From: Brevibacterium jeotgali
GTDB taxonomy: Bacteria; Actinomycetota; Actinomycetes; Actinomycetales; Brevibacteriaceae
Length of the DNA: 64,000 bases
Assembly: GCF_900169175.1 (NCBI RefSeq)
Contig: NZ_FXZM01000009.1
Location: 118,243-182,242, forward strand
Direction: 5' to 3'
The notes under the pieces are model-generated. The model did not search any database and was not told where the DNA came from. It saw only the letters and a program-made list of their open reading frames with translations. Positions 53,931-63,459 of this stretch are shown one piece after another (the stretch's first letter is position 1; every line of letters begins with the position of its first letter). The translations under genes were made by a program, and so were the position numbers.

Positions 53931-54871
53931 GCGGCATTCCTCACACGCGGATCGAGGAGGGTGTACAGGAGGTCGATGATGAGGTTGAGCGCCAGGACGA
54001 GGAAGACGAGCACCATGACGATCGCCTGGACTGCGAGCAGATCGCGGTTCTCGACCGCGCGCACCAGCTCCGATCCCATCCCGGGCAGCACGAACACCTG
54101 CTCGATGACGACGGCACCGATCAGCAGAGTGGCGAGCTGGACTCCGGCCACGGTCACGACCGGGATGGCCGCATTGCGCAGGCCGTGGACGGCGAGTGCA
54201 CTCGCAGACGTGCGGCCCTTCGCCCGAGCTGTGCGCAGGTAGTCCTCACGCATGATCTCGAGCACTGCCGAGCGGACGTACCGGGTGAGGATCGCCCCCT
54301 GCACGAGCGCCAGCGAGAACACGGGCAGGATCAGGTGCGACAGGAATCCGCCGATTCCGAAGATGGGCGCCTGCCACCCGGACGACGGGAACCAGCCCAG
54401 CCCCAGCGAGAAGACCATCACCAGCAGGATGGCGGCGAGGAAGTTCGGGACTGCGACTCCCACCTGGCTCAGCCCGGACAGGACAGCACCGAGACTGCGG
54501 CCCCGCAGCAGTGCGGCGAGGGTCCCGAGGGGCACCGCGATGAGGAGCGCGAGCACCATGGCGCTGACGACGAGGATCAGCGTGACCTGGATGCTGTTGA
54601 GCACCAGCGGTGTGATGGGGGCGTCTGTGACATAGGAGGTGCCGAAGTCACCCTGCAGCATCCCCGTCACCCAGTCGCCGTATTGGACGATGAGCGGCCG
54701 GTCGAGGCCGAATTCCTGCTCGATGCGGGCGACGTCCTCCGCGGTCGCACTCATGCCGGCAGCCACCTGCGCGGCGTTGCCGGGAAGGATCTGCATGAGC
54801 GCGAACACTGCGACGGTCGCCGCCCACACGGTCAGCACGAACTGCAGGAGTCTGCTGGCGAGTGCGCGCAC
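53927..54871 (-). CDS. ABC importer permease, DppB type
   Basis: This is a 314-residue permease with six membrane segments. The N-terminal VWAAT...FALMQILPGN and YGDWVTGMLQGDFGTSYVTD are typical of DppB. The EAA loop is REDYLRTARAKGRTSASALA. It follows the solute-binding protein by 77 bp and pairs with the DppC-type subunit. The substrate is inferred to be a peptide or similar compound. Confidence 0.94.
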   Translation of the reverse strand: MRALASRLLQFVLTVWAATVAVFALMQILPGNAAQVAAGMSATAEDVARIEQEFGLDRPLIVQYGDWVTGMLQGDFGTSYVTDAPITPLVLNSIQVTLILVVSAMVLALLIAVPLGTLAALLRGRSLGAVLSGLSQVGVAVPNFLAAILLVMVFSLGLGWFPSSGWQAPIFGIGGFLSHLILPVFSLALVQGAILTRYVRSAVLEIMREDYLRTARAKGRTSASALAVHGLRNAAIPVVTVAGVQLATLLIGAVVIEQVFVLPGMGSELVRAVENRDLLAVQAIVMVLVFLVLALNLIIDLLYTLLDPRVRNAA

Positions 54872-54948
54872 GTATCAGTCGTCTTTCCGTATTGCGGTGT
54901 CGATGGATCGGTTCGCGAGGCCCCGGATGACCTGCGAGGGGAGGTTCT

Positions 54949-56463
54949 TCAGCTCCACGCGAGGTCGTAGATCTGGAATGAGTCGGACACCGCGTTGACG
55001 GGCAGCCCGGTGACCGTCGCGTCGGCGACGACGAGGTTGGGGAACAGGTACAGGAAGCCTGCGGCCGCGTCGTCCGTGATGGTCCGGGCGACCTCCTTCA
55101 TCCCCTCTACGTACTCCTCTTCGGTTCCCTCATCCGCTGCGGCTGCGATCTCCTCGATCCCCGACGAGTCATAGCCGGTGTAGTACCCCTCCCCGAACAC
55201 GGTGAGCAGGTCTCGGGCCTCCACGTGGTTGATGACGGACATGTCGTAGTCATGGTTCGTCATCGTCTCGTCCAGCCACACTGCCGGGAACTCCTGCGTG
55301 ACGATGTCCGGCTTCAGCCCGATCTCCTCGAGCTGGGCCGCGACCATCTCCGCCGATGCCTGTGCGTACGGACGGCTGGGCACCGTGAAGGTGAACTCCT
55401 CACCCTCGATGCCCGCCTCCTCGACGAGCTCCTTCGCCTTCTCCACATCGTGCGGCCACACGTCGGTGAGGTCTTCGTAGTACGGGTCCGTGGGCGGGAC
55501 CATGCTGCCGATCATCGTGCCGTGCCCGCCCCACGCCGTGTCGAGGACCGCCTGCTCGTCGATGCCGTGGAGCACGGCCTCACGTGCTGTCTGATCCGCG
55601 AAGATGCCGTCCGCGTTGTTCATCGACAGCACCACTTCGCCGTTCGTGGTGCCTTCGGCGACCTGCTTGGTGTCATCGGCCTCGAAGTCGGATGTGAGCT
55701 CCGGCGTCTGGAGGTTGCCGATCACGTCGATCTGGCCGGACTTCAGTGCGTTCGACGCCGCGACCGCGTCATCGAAGTAGCGGAACGTGACCGTGTCGAG
55801 CTCACCCGGGGTCGCGCCCGCGTAGTCGGCGCGCTTCGTGAAGACGATCTGCTGACCGCGGGTGAACTCCTCCACCTCGTACGGGCCGGAGCCGACCGCC
55901 GTGTTCGCGAGGTCGTCCACGCCGTCGGGGTGGAAGACGGCGCCCACCAGAGAGGCGAGGTTGAACAGCCAGGTGTTCGACGGGTTCGCGAGCGTGATCT
56001 CGACCGTCTGATCGTCGGGGGCCGCGATGGAGTCCACGACATCCATCTTCGCGCCGAGCGCGTTCGTCCAGTCATCGGAGCCGACCCGCTCGTAGGAGAA
56101 CTTCACGTCGTCCGCGGTGACCGGTTCGCCGTTGGAGAACGTGGCGTTCTCGTCGAGCGTGAACGTATAGGTGAGTCGGTCGTCGCTCAGCTCCCACTCC
56201 GTCGCCAGGGCCGGCTGGATCTCGCCGTCCTGGTCGATGCGCACGAGCGACTCGTAGACGTTCTCCATGAGTGCCTGCGGGATCGCGGCGCCGTCGGTCG
56301 TCGTGAAGTCGAGGTTCACCGGTTCGGCGGTGTGGGCGACGATGATATCGGTGCGGTCCGCATTCGCCTCACTGCCCGTGCTGCTGTCAGCGCCTGCGCC
56401 GCAGCCGGTGATCGTGAGGGCGAGGACCGCGGTGCCGGCGACGGCTGCTGAAAGGCGGGACAT
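54949..56463 (-). CDS. Lipoprotein solute-binding protein, family 5
   Basis: This is a 504-residue extracellular receptor of the importer. The signal peptide ends in a lipobox (VLALTITGCGAG) with the lipidated cysteine at residue 21. NVYESLVRIDQDGEIQPALATEWE is the family 5 signature region, and VTADDVKFSYERV follows. Ligand class is peptides, nickel or other compounds and cannot be fixed. ATG with AGGAG upstream. It is the first gene of a five-gene operon ending with the amidase. Confidence 0.94.
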   Translation of the reverse strand: MSRLSAAVAGTAVLALTITGCGAGADSSTGSEANADRTDIIVAHTAEPVNLDFTTTDGAAIPQALMENVYESLVRIDQDGEIQPALATEWELSDDRLTYTFTLDENATFSNGEPVTADDVKFSYERVGSDDWTNALGAKMDVVDSIAAPDDQTVEITLANPSNTWLFNLASLVGAVFHPDGVDDLANTAVGSGPYEVEEFTRGQQIVFTKRADYAGATPGELDTVTFRYFDDAVAASNALKSGQIDVIGNLQTPELTSDFEADDTKQVAEGTTNGEVVLSMNNADGIFADQTAREAVLHGIDEQAVLDTAWGGHGTMIGSMVPPTDPYYEDLTDVWPHDVEKAKELVEEAGIEGEEFTFTVPSRPYAQASAEMVAAQLEEIGLKPDIVTQEFPAVWLDETMTNHDYDMSVINHVEARDLLTVFGEGYYTGYDSSGIEEIAAAADEGTEEEYVEGMKEVARTITDDAAAGFLYLFPNLVVADATVTGLPVNAVSDSFQIYDLAWS

Positions 56464-56510
56464 CTTTGCTCCTGTCGCTCCCAGAACACACAGTCGTATC
56501 CGGGAGAAGT

Positions 56511-56544
56511 CACTGTCGAGGGCTGCTTCAAGACTGACAGTGTA
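56511..56544 (-). promoter_or_regulatory. Promoter of the importer operon with inverted repeat
   Basis: TACACT (minus strand, 56539-56544) is a likely -10, giving a leader of about 70 nt. It overlaps one arm of a 7-bp inverted repeat CACTGTC/GACAGTG (56511-56517, 56536-56542), a possible operator. Confidence 0.4.
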
Positions 56545-56601
56545 ACGGAGCTCTCATCCCGACCGCCCGCAGTCCGGCATTCGGACCACAGGCTCGAGCG
56601 C

Positions 56602-57204
56602 TCAGGTGATCGCCCCCAGCAGCGCGCGGAAGGCGAGCACACGATGTGAGACGGCGTTCTTCCGGGCCGCCCCCATCTCTGCTGCGGTCAGCGACGAGCC
56701 GTCCGGCACGAACAGGGGGTCGTACCCGAACCCCTGGTTCCCCCGCGGCTCGCGCAGCAGGGTTCCGGTGAAGCGGCCCTCGCGGACGACCTCGGTCCCG
56801 TCCGGGGTGACGAATGCCGCCGCGCAGACGAATGCGGCTCCGCGATGCTCATCCTTCACGTCGCCCAGCTGTGCGAGCAGCAGCGCGTTGTTCGCGTCAT
56901 CGTCTCCGTGCACGCCCGACCACCGCGCGGAGAAGATCCCCGGAGCGCCGTGCATGACGTCGACCGCGAGGCCGGAATCGTCGGCGAACGCGGGCAGTCC
57001 GGAGTGCGCCGCCGCGGAACGGGCCTTCAGCAGCGCGTTCGCTTCGAAGGTGACCCCGTCCTCGACGACGTCGGGCAGTCCCGCATCAGCGGCGGACAGC
57101 ACCCGGACCGGGCCCAGTGATTCCGCGAGCAGCGACTCGAGCTCCCGGATCTTGCCCCTGTTCCGGGTGGCGAGGACCGCCTCGGCGAAGGTCGCGCCGC
57201 TCAT
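56602..57204 (-). CDS. rdgB: XTP/dITP pyrophosphatase RdgB (HAM1)
   Basis: This is a 200-residue house-cleaning enzyme that hydrolyses dITP, XTP and ITP. Landmarks are VLATRNRGKIRELESLL at the N-terminus, ALLKARSAAAHSGLPAFADD with SGLAVDVMHGAPGIFSARWS, and GYDPLFVPDG. It lies one base after rph and is the last gene of the clpS-DUF2017-MBL-rph-rdgB block. Confidence 0.96.
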   Translation of the reverse strand: MSGATFAEAVLATRNRGKIRELESLLAESLGPVRVLSAADAGLPDVVEDGVTFEANALLKARSAAAHSGLPAFADDSGLAVDVMHGAPGIFSARWSGVHGDDDANNALLLAQLGDVKDEHRGAAFVCAAAFVTPDGTEVVREGRFTGTLLREPRGNQGFGYDPLFVPDGSSLTAAEMGAARKNAVSHRVLAFRALLGAIT

Positions 57205-57205
57205 G

Positions 57206-57958
57206 TCAGGAACCGGACGTGCGCGGCTCGGCGAGCGCTGCGCGCTGCACGTCGGTGAGCGAAGCGCAGCCCACCTGCGCGAGATCGAGCAGGCGGCCCA
57301 GCTCGGATCGGTCGAAGGGAGCCGCTTCGGCAGTGCCCTGCACTTCGACGAACGCCCCGGATCCGGTCATGACGACGTTCATGTCCGTGTCCGCCTCGAC
57401 GTCCTCCTCGTAGGGGAGGTCGAGGACAGGGACCCCGCCCACGATGCCCACGCTCACTGCAGCGATCGAATCCACGATCGGGTCGACGGCGGCAGGGATC
57501 CACCCACGGCGACGACCCGTGTCGATCGCGTCGGCGAGCGCGACGTAGGCGCCGGTGATCGCGGCGGTCCGCGTGCCGCCGTCCGCCTGGAGGACGTCGC
57601 AGTCGATCTGGAGGGTGTTCTCGCCCAGCTTGCCCATGTCGACGGCGGCACGCAGCGATCGGCCGATGAGTCGGGAGATCTCGTGCGTCCGCCCGCCCAC
57701 GCGGCCCTTGACCGACTCGCGCGAGCTGCGGGTGTGGGTGGCGCGGGGCAGCATCGCGTACTCGCCGGTGACCCAGCCGCGGCCCTGTCCCCTCATCCAG
57801 CGCGGCACGCCCTCCGACAGCGAGGCCGCGCAGAGCACGCGGGTGCGGCCGAACTCGACCAGCACGCTGCCTTCGGCGTGATCCAGCCAGTCGCGGGTGA
57901 TCCGCACCTCGCGCAGCTGGTCGGGCGCACGTCCATCGAACCGGGCGGTCTGATTCAC
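57206..57958 (-). CDS. rph: Ribonuclease PH
   Basis: This phosphorolytic 3'-5' exoribonuclease of 250 residues trims tRNA 3' ends. [40 protein letters not shown] with [26 protein letters not shown] and [17 protein letters not shown] are typical. GTG at 57958 overlaps the MBL stop (GTGA), which fixes the start. The frame upstream to 58237 is not used. Confidence 0.96.
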   Translation of the reverse strand: MNQTARFDGRAPDQLREVRITRDWLDHAEGSVLVEFGRTRVLCAASLSEGVPRWMRGQGRGWVTGEYAMLPRATHTRSSRESVKGRVGGRTHEISRLIGRSLRAAVDMGKLGENTLQIDCDVLQADGGTRTAAITGAYVALADAIDTGRRRGWIPAAVDPIVDSIAAVSVGIVGGVPVLDLPYEEDVEADTDMNVVMTGSGAFVEVQGTAEAAPFDRSELGRLLDLAQVGCASLTDVQRAALAEPRTSGS

Positions 57959-58809
57959 TGTGAGGTCCTTTCGGGAGGGATGTCCCACACATCGCCGGGA
58001 CGGGCGATGTCGAGGGGGCCGGAGTACACGGACTCCGCTTCTGCACGGACGACGTGAGCACGCGTCCAGGGTGGGATGTGGGTGAGGACGAGGTGGCGGA
58101 CGGCTGCGCGCGCAGCGGTCTCGCCTGCACGCAGTCCGGTGAGGTGCACGTCGCGGGCGGGGTCCCGGCCCTCCTCGAACGCGGCCTCGCAGAGGAAGAG
58201 ATCGGCGTCCGCGGCGGCGCGGTCGAGTCCGTCGCACGCGTCGGTGTCACCGGAGTAGACGAGGACTCCTCCGTCCGGTGCGGTGACCCGCAGCGCATAG
58301 CACTCGACGGGATGACGGACCAGGAACGGTTCGAACAGCGCCCCGCCGATCATGAAGGGCTCACCGTCGCGGATGGCGCGGAACGCGAAGGCGGCCCCGA
58401 GGTCGGTGGGGTGGGCCCGATCGCCGTCGGGGCTGAGACCCGGGTCCGTGTGGTGTGCCCGCGTCAGGCGCTCCTGCGTGCCCGCAGGCCCCCAGACATC
58501 GAGCGGCGCCGTCGCGATCACCGGAGCGGAGGTGGAGTCCGGTGGCGCGTGGAACACAGCGGGGTCGTAGACGCGGCGCACGAACAGACCGGCCATGTCC
58601 AGGCAGTGGTCCGGGTGCAGGTGCGACAGCACGACTGCGTCGAGCTCGAGCGCATCGATGTGCGACTGGAGTGCTCCCAGTGCGCCGGACCCGAGGTCGA
58701 GCACGACCTTCCACACACGCGCGCCGTCCTCCCACGTGAGGAGGTAGCAGCTGGCCGCGTTCCCCGCGCCCGGGAACGAACCGGAGGTACCGACTGCGGT
58801 GAGCCGCAT
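57955..58809 (-). CDS. MBL-fold hydrolase
   Basis: This is a 284-residue metallo-beta-lactamase-fold protein of the RNase Z or cyclic-nucleotide phosphodiesterase branch. The metal motif is [27 protein letters not shown] and [10 protein letters not shown] supply further ligands. It begins [18 protein letters not shown], the usual substrate-loop pattern. It overlaps DUF2017 (TGATG) and rph (GTGA). The substrate is unknown, but conserved linkage with rph suggests RNA or nucleotide metabolism. Confidence 0.9.
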   Translation of the reverse strand: MRLTAVGTSGSFPGAGNAASCYLLTWEDGARVWKVVLDLGSGALGALQSHIDALELDAVVLSHLHPDHCLDMAGLFVRRVYDPAVFHAPPDSTSAPVIATAPLDVWGPAGTQERLTRAHHTDPGLSPDGDRAHPTDLGAAFAFRAIRDGEPFMIGGALFEPFLVRHPVECYALRVTAPDGGVLVYSGDTDACDGLDRAAADADLFLCEAAFEEGRDPARDVHLTGLRAGETAARAAVRHLVLTHIPPWTRAHVVRAEAESVYSGPLDIARPGDVWDIPPERTSQ

Positions 58810-59573
58810 CAGCGGTCCTCCTCTTCGTCGTCGGGCTGGGCGTCGTCAGGCGGGACGTCGTCAGGCGGGACGTCGTCAGGCGGGCCATCCCGCTGGTCAT
58901 CATCAGGTTCATCGTCACCAGGCTCGTCATCGTCCGGCTCGTCATCGAGCCAGTCGTCGTCGAAGAGGTCGGTGAGGTCCTCGTCGATCCCGTCGTCGGG
59001 ATGGGAGGGCAGCCCCTCGAGCATGAACTGGGTGATGTGCTCGTGCAGCCAGGTGGTGAGTTCGTAGAGGCTCAGGACCGCCTCGCCCGTCTCGCCGACG
59101 TCCGTCGCTTCGTCCATCAGGCGCTCCACGTCCTCGTCCTGCGTGATGTCGAGGCGGGAGGCGAGGACCAGCCGCACGTCAGTCAGTGCCCGCATCCACG
59201 CTCGTGCCGCGTCCGCGTCCAGTGCGACCGGGCCGGGATGCTGGCCCAGGCTGTGCAGTGCGATGCGGATGCTGTGCAGCTTCGACTCGCGCAGGTCGCG
59301 CTCCGTGAGGCGCCGGAACTCCGCCGACCGGTCCGGGTCCGTGGAGTCGACGTCCGGCAGGAGGCGCAGCAGGGCGGGGTCGCCCGGGCGGGTGACCTCC
59401 TGGTCGGGATCGAGGTGGCCCACGAGCCTCTCGAAGGGATCCGCATCCGGTTCGGGGAGGTCGGCTGACAGCAGCTGGGACACGTCGGACAGCAGAGCGG
59501 CGATGATCGACTGCTCGGCATCCTCCATCTGGAGGATGACATGCTCGCCCGTGTGGTCGGGCAGGATCCTCAC
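58809..59573 (-). CDS. DUF2017 domain protein with acidic repeat tail
   Basis: This is a 254-residue cytoplasmic helical protein of the DUF2017 family, found next to clpS. LHSIRIALHSLGQHP and MRALTDVRLVLASRLDI are conserved-looking. The last 65 residues are almost entirely Asp, Glu and Pro. They end with PPDDVPPDDVPPDDAQPDD, encoded by a tandem 15-bp repeat. GTG at 59573 overlaps the clpS stop (GTGA) and fixes the start. Confidence 0.88.
   Translation of the reverse strand: MRILPDHTGEHVILQMEDAEQSIIAALLSDVSQLLSADLPEPDADPFERLVGHLDPDQEVTRPGDPALLRLLPDVDSTDPDRSAEFRRLTERDLRESKLHSIRIALHSLGQHPGPVALDADAARAWMRALTDVRLVLASRLDITQDEDVERLMDEATDVGETGEAVLSLYELTTWLHEHITQFMLEGLPSHPDDGIDEDLTDLFDDDWLDDEPDDDEPGDDEPDDDQRDGPPDDVPPDDVPPDDAQPDDEEEDR
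58841..58885. repeat. Three 15-bp units in the DUF2017 C-terminus
   Basis: CGTCGTCAGGCGGGA is repeated three times (58841-58855, 58856-58870, 58871-58885, last base changed). It encodes PPDDV units near the stop codon. Confidence 0.9.
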
Positions 59574-59890
59574 GTCTGGCCACCCCCGTCGTCGGCAGGA
59601 CGGCATTCGGCCCACAGGCCGTAGCTGTGCATCGCCTGGACGTCGGTCTCCATCTGTTCGCGCGTGCCCGTCGACACCCGGCTGCGACCCCGCTCGTGCA
59701 CTTCGAGCATGAGCTTCCTGGCCTTCGCACGGGGGTAGCCGAAGTACTCCCGGAAGACGAACTCGACGTAGCTCATGAGGTTGACCGGGTCGTTGAGGAC
59801 CAGCGTCGTCCACGGCAGGTCCCGCGCCGGCGCGGGCGCGCTCAATGCGTCCGGCTCCGCGACTGCGGTCGCCCCTTCCTGGTCTGCCAC
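59570..59890 (-). CDS. clpS: ClpS adaptor
   Basis: This is a 106-residue adaptor that hands N-degron substrates to the ClpCP/ClpAP protease. The binding pocket region is LVLNDPVNLMSYVEFVFREY. KLMLEVHERGRSRVSTGTRE follows, and METDVQAMHSYGLWAEC closes the domain. GTG at 59890 lies 6 bases after TAGGGT (59897-59902), a leaderless signature and the promoter for the five-gene block. It is divergent from pncB. Confidence 0.95.
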   Translation of the reverse strand: MADQEGATAVAEPDALSAPAPARDLPWTTLVLNDPVNLMSYVEFVFREYFGYPRAKARKLMLEVHERGRSRVSTGTREQMETDVQAMHSYGLWAECRPADDGGGQT

Positions 59891-60046
59891 GCCCCTACCC
59901 TAACCGTGATGACCGCTGCGAGGCTCTCCATCCGCAGTCATGGGATCCGCCTCACACGGGGCGGGTCGCACCGGGGCACCGCTGTGCCCGCCGCTCATCG
60001 ATCTTGTCTCACTGCGGTGGACCCTGATGTGCTCTAGGATCCAGTC

Positions 60047-61378
60047 ATGGGCGAACTCGCGGCGAGGCTCGGTTCGAGCGCACTCCTCACCGATATGTAC
60101 GAACTGACGATGCTGCAGGCCGGGCTCCGGTCCGGCGCGGCCCATCGTCGCAGCATCTTCGAGACCTTCGGCAGACGCCTGCCTGTGGGCCGAAGGTACG
60201 GCGTCGTCGCCGGAACCGGTCGCGCGCTCGAGCACCTCGCGGACTTCCGCTTCACCGATGCCCAGCTGCAGTGGCTTCAGAGCGGATCGATCGTCGATGA
60301 GGACACGCTCGACTACCTGCGCGACTTCCGCTTCACCGGCACGGTCCGGGGCTACGCCGAGGGCGAGGTGTACTTCCCCGGCTCCCCCATCCTCACGGTG
60401 GAGGGGACGTTCGGCGAGGCCGTCGTCCTCGAGACCCTCATCCTGTCGGTCCTCAACCACGACACGGCGGTCGCCTCGGCGGCCTCACGGATGACCAATG
60501 CCGCCGGAGGACGTCCGCTGTCGGAGATGGGGTCCCGACGCACGCACGAGCGCTCCGCTGTGGCCGCGGCACGGGCGGCCGCCGTCGCGGGGTTCTCCGC
60601 GACCTCGAACCTCGAGGCGGGGATGGCCTACGGGATCCCCACCCTCGGAACCTCAGCCCATTCCTTCACCCTCATCCACGATACGGAGCGCGAAGCCTTC
60701 GCCGCGCAGATCGCATCGCTCGGCGCGGACACGACGATCCTCCTCGACACGTACGACGTGGACGAAGCGCTGGAGACCGCGATCGCGGTCGCGGGCACGG
60801 AGCTGGGCGGAGTGCGACTCGATTCAGGAGACCTGGCGATCCAGGCGTCCGAGGTCCGGGCGAAGCTCGATGCGCTCGGAGCCCGGGACACCACCATCAC
60901 CGTGACCAGCGACCTCGACGAGTACGCGATCGCAGCACTGACAGCCGCTCCCGTGGACTCCTACGGTGTCGGGACGCGGGTGGTCACAGGCTCCGGCTTC
61001 CCCACTGCCAACCTCGTCTACAAGCTCGTCGCACACACCGATGCTCCGGGTGGCCGCGGCGAGTGGACCGCCGTCGCGAAGAAGGCGAACGGCAAGAGCA
61101 GCCGAGGCGGCCGCAAGCAGGCGGTCCGTGTCTTCGACGGGCCGATCGCCACGGAAGAGGCGATCGGCATCCCCCGCATCCCCACCGACCTCGCCGACGG
61201 CCGGCACCTGCTCGTCGACCTCGTCGTCGACGGGGTCGTGAACGACTCGTGCACCGGCAGGGAGGGAGTGCGGCGGGCCCGCGCACGGCACGCGGAGTCC
61301 ATCGCAGAGCTCCCCCGCACCGCGAGGCGCCTCCAAGACGGAGAGCCCGCCATCCCCACCGTCTACTACGAGGACTGA
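60047..61378 (+). CDS. pncB: Nicotinate phosphoribosyltransferase
   Basis: This 443-residue enzyme makes nicotinate mononucleotide from nicotinate and PRPP, in NAD salvage. LLTDMYELTMLQAGL, RRTHERSAVAAARAAAVAGF, YGIPTLGTSAHSF with the catalytic His, and GVRLDSGDLAIQASEVRA match the family. ATG lies 6 bases after TAGGAT (60035-60040), so it is leaderless. The stop codon is within a 24-bp tandem duplication. Confidence 0.96.
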   Translation: MGELAARLGSSALLTDMYELTMLQAGLRSGAAHRRSIFETFGRRLPVGRRYGVVAGTGRALEHLADFRFTDAQLQWLQSGSIVDEDTLDYLRDFRFTGTVRGYAEGEVYFPGSPILTVEGTFGEAVVLETLILSVLNHDTAVASAASRMTNAAGGRPLSEMGSRRTHERSAVAAARAAAVAGFSATSNLEAGMAYGIPTLGTSAHSFTLIHDTEREAFAAQIASLGADTTILLDTYDVDEALETAIAVAGTELGGVRLDSGDLAIQASEVRAKLDALGARDTTITVTSDLDEYAIAALTAAPVDSYGVGTRVVTGSGFPTANLVYKLVAHTDAPGGRGEWTAVAKKANGKSSRGGRKQAVRVFDGPIATEEAIGIPRIPTDLADGRHLLVDLVVDGVVNDSCTGREGVRRARARHAESIAELPRTARRLQDGEPAIPTVYYED

Positions 61379-61415
61379 CGCCCTGGAGCTTACGAGGACT
61401 GAATTCCCCGGAGCT
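61367..61415. repeat. 24/25-bp imperfect tandem duplication over the pncB stop
   Basis: TACGAGGACTGA starts both units (61367-61390 and 61391-61415), and both end in GGAGCT. The second TGA is in frame with the first. Confidence 0.85.
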
Positions 61416-61416
61416 C

Positions 61417-63198
61417 TCAGCGGCGTCCGACGAACCAGGCCTCGAGCTTCGTGATCCGGTCCCGGACCTGTTCGCGCGTCGCGTCGGCGACTGCCGGTCC
61501 CCCGCACGCCTTGCGCAGGTCGACGTGGACCGTGGCATGCGGCTTGCCTGTGCGTCGCGCCCAGGCGCCCACGAGCGTCTGCAGCCTGTTGCGGTCCTCC
61601 TTCAGCGCGCGATGCTCGAACTCGTCGGTCGCCGGCTGCGGCTCCTCGACCGCCACGTGTGAGCGGCGGGTCTGCTGGTCGGCCTGGTGCTTCCGCAGCA
61701 GCTCCGTCACCTGGTCGGGCTCGAGCAGGCCGGGGATGCCGATGAAGTCCAGTTCGTCCGCGGACCCGACTGCTCCGCCCGCGCCGAACTCGCCGCCGTC
61801 GAAGAGCACCTTGTCGAAGCTCGCCTGTGCATCCAGCGCCTCGAACGAACCCAGGAGGTCGTCACTGGCCGATTCGGCGCGGTTCGCCTCAGCGAGGGCC
61901 TCGTCGTCGAAGGTGACCAGCCCGTCGTCGTCGGGGTTCGACTTCCGGTCCAGTGCGTGGTCGCGTTCGGCTTCGAGCGAGTTCGCGAGGGCCATGAGGA
62001 TCGGAACGCTCGGCAGGAAGATCGATGCCGTCTCGCCCCTCCGTCGCGCACGCACGAAGCGACCGATCGCCTGGGCGAAGAACAGCGGTGTCGCCGAGGA
62101 CGTCGCATACACACCCACCGCCAGCCGCGGGACGTCCACACCTTCGGACACCATCCGCACTGCGACCATCCAGCGCCGATCGGAGTTCTGGAACTCCTCA
62201 ATCCGCGAAGACGCACCGGATTCGTCGGAGAGGACGACGGTGACCTGCTCTCCGCAGATCTCACTCAGCTGCTTCGCGTAGGCGCGCGCCACGGTCTGAT
62301 CCGTGGCGATGACGAGACCTCCGGCATCCGGCACCGTGTGTCGGACTTCGGAGAGTCTGCGATCGGCAGCACGAAGGACTGCCGGGATCCATTCGCCGTT
62401 CGGATCCAGCGCTGTTCGCCACGCCTGGGAGTGGATGTCCTTCGTCGCCTCCGCTCCCAGGACTGCGGACATCTCATCGCCCGCCTTCGTCCGCCACCGC
62501 ATCTCGCCTGCATAGGCGAGGAAGAGCACAGGGCGCACGACGCCGTCCTGCAGTGCCTGCGAATAGCCGTATGTGTAGTCCGAGCGCGACGTGCGGATGC
62601 CCTCGTCGTCCGGCTCGTACTCGACGAACGGGATGGCAGCGGTGTCGGAGCGGAACGGGGTGCCGGTGAGCGAGAGCCGTCGCCTGGCAGGCTCGAACGC
62701 CTCGCGGATCGCATCGCCCCACGACAGACTGTCGCCCGCGTGGTGGACCTCATCGAGGACGACGAGCGTCCGCGCTGCCGCGGTCCTGTTGTGGTGCAGC
62801 ACCGGCTTCGCCGCCACCTGGGCGTATGTCACGGCCACGCCGTGGAAGCCCGGCGCATGCCGTCCCTGCGAGTTCTTGAACTGAGGATCCAGCCGGATCC
62901 CCACACGTGCGGCTGCGTCCGCCCACTGCACCTTGAGGTGCTCGGTCGGAGCGACGACGGTGACCCGATCGACGACGCGCTTGGCCAGCAGCTCCGCCGC
63001 GAGCCTCAGCGCGAACGTCGTCTTGCCTGCACCGGGGGTCGCGACCGCGAGGAAATCGCGCGGCTGCTTGTCGAAGTACTCTTCCAGCGCCTCCGCCTGC
63101 CATGCACGCAGCTTTCCCGCTGTTCCCCAGGCAGCGCGTTCGGGGAATGCGGGTGGAAGCTGTTCGGCGGCGTGAGTGCCGGGAACTCTGCTCGTCAC
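61417..63198 (-). CDS. Superfamily 2 DEAD/DEAH-type helicase
   Basis: This is a 593-residue helicase of the actinobacterial family that accompanies DUF3039. Motif I is VATPGAGKTTFALRLAAELL, motif II is VVLDEVHHAGD, motif III SLTGTPFRSD, and motif VI FAQAIGRFVRARRRGE. The C-terminal 120 residues (FEHRALKEDRNRLQTLVGAW) are a family-specific helical domain. DNA or RNA specificity is not known. GTG at 63198 directly abuts the DUF3039 stop (TAA-GTG). Confidence 0.92.
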   Translation of the reverse strand: MTSRVPGTHAAEQLPPAFPERAAWGTAGKLRAWQAEALEEYFDKQPRDFLAVATPGAGKTTFALRLAAELLAKRVVDRVTVVAPTEHLKVQWADAAARVGIRLDPQFKNSQGRHAPGFHGVAVTYAQVAAKPVLHHNRTAAARTLVVLDEVHHAGDSLSWGDAIREAFEPARRRLSLTGTPFRSDTAAIPFVEYEPDDEGIRTSRSDYTYGYSQALQDGVVRPVLFLAYAGEMRWRTKAGDEMSAVLGAEATKDIHSQAWRTALDPNGEWIPAVLRAADRRLSEVRHTVPDAGGLVIATDQTVARAYAKQLSEICGEQVTVVLSDESGASSRIEEFQNSDRRWMVAVRMVSEGVDVPRLAVGVYATSSATPLFFAQAIGRFVRARRRGETASIFLPSVPILMALANSLEAERDHALDRKSNPDDDGLVTFDDEALAEANRAESASDDLLGSFEALDAQASFDKVLFDGGEFGAGGAVGSADELDFIGIPGLLEPDQVTELLRKHQADQQTRRSHVAVEEPQPATDEFEHRALKEDRNRLQTLVGAWARRTGKPHATVHVDLRKACGGPAVADATREQVRDRITKLEAWFVGRR

Positions 63199-63459
63199 TT
63201 ACTCCTGCGGACCTTCGGGCATCGTTTCGAAGATCTCCTTGCACTTGGGACACACCGGGAACCGCTCGGGGTCCCGAGTCGGAGTCCACACTTTGCCGCA
63301 GAGAGCGACGACAGGAGTGCCGTTCACCATGGCCTCCATGATCTTGGCCTTGGGCGCATAGTGCGAGAACCGCTCGTGGTCACCGGGCTCGACGGACTGT
63401 TCCTGCTCGAGCCGATCAAGCGTGGCCGACCCTCCGCCGGCGGGATATGTTTCAGACAT
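63199..63459 (-). CDS. DUF3039 domain protein, zinc-ribbon-like
   Basis: This is an 86-residue protein with GTPVVALCGKVWTPTRDP and FPVCPKCKEIFE. The three cysteines suggest a small zinc site. It is typical of DUF3039, found upstream of this helicase in actinobacteria. ATG at 63459 lies 7 bases after TAGAAT (63467-63472), which favours it over the ATG at 63468. Its start codon shares CATG with the start of the divergent flavin-reductase-like gene. Confidence 0.9.
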   Translation of the reverse strand: MSETYPAGGGSATLDRLEQEQSVEPGDHERFSHYAPKAKIMEAMVNGTPVVALCGKVWTPTRDPERFPVCPKCKEIFETMPEGPQE

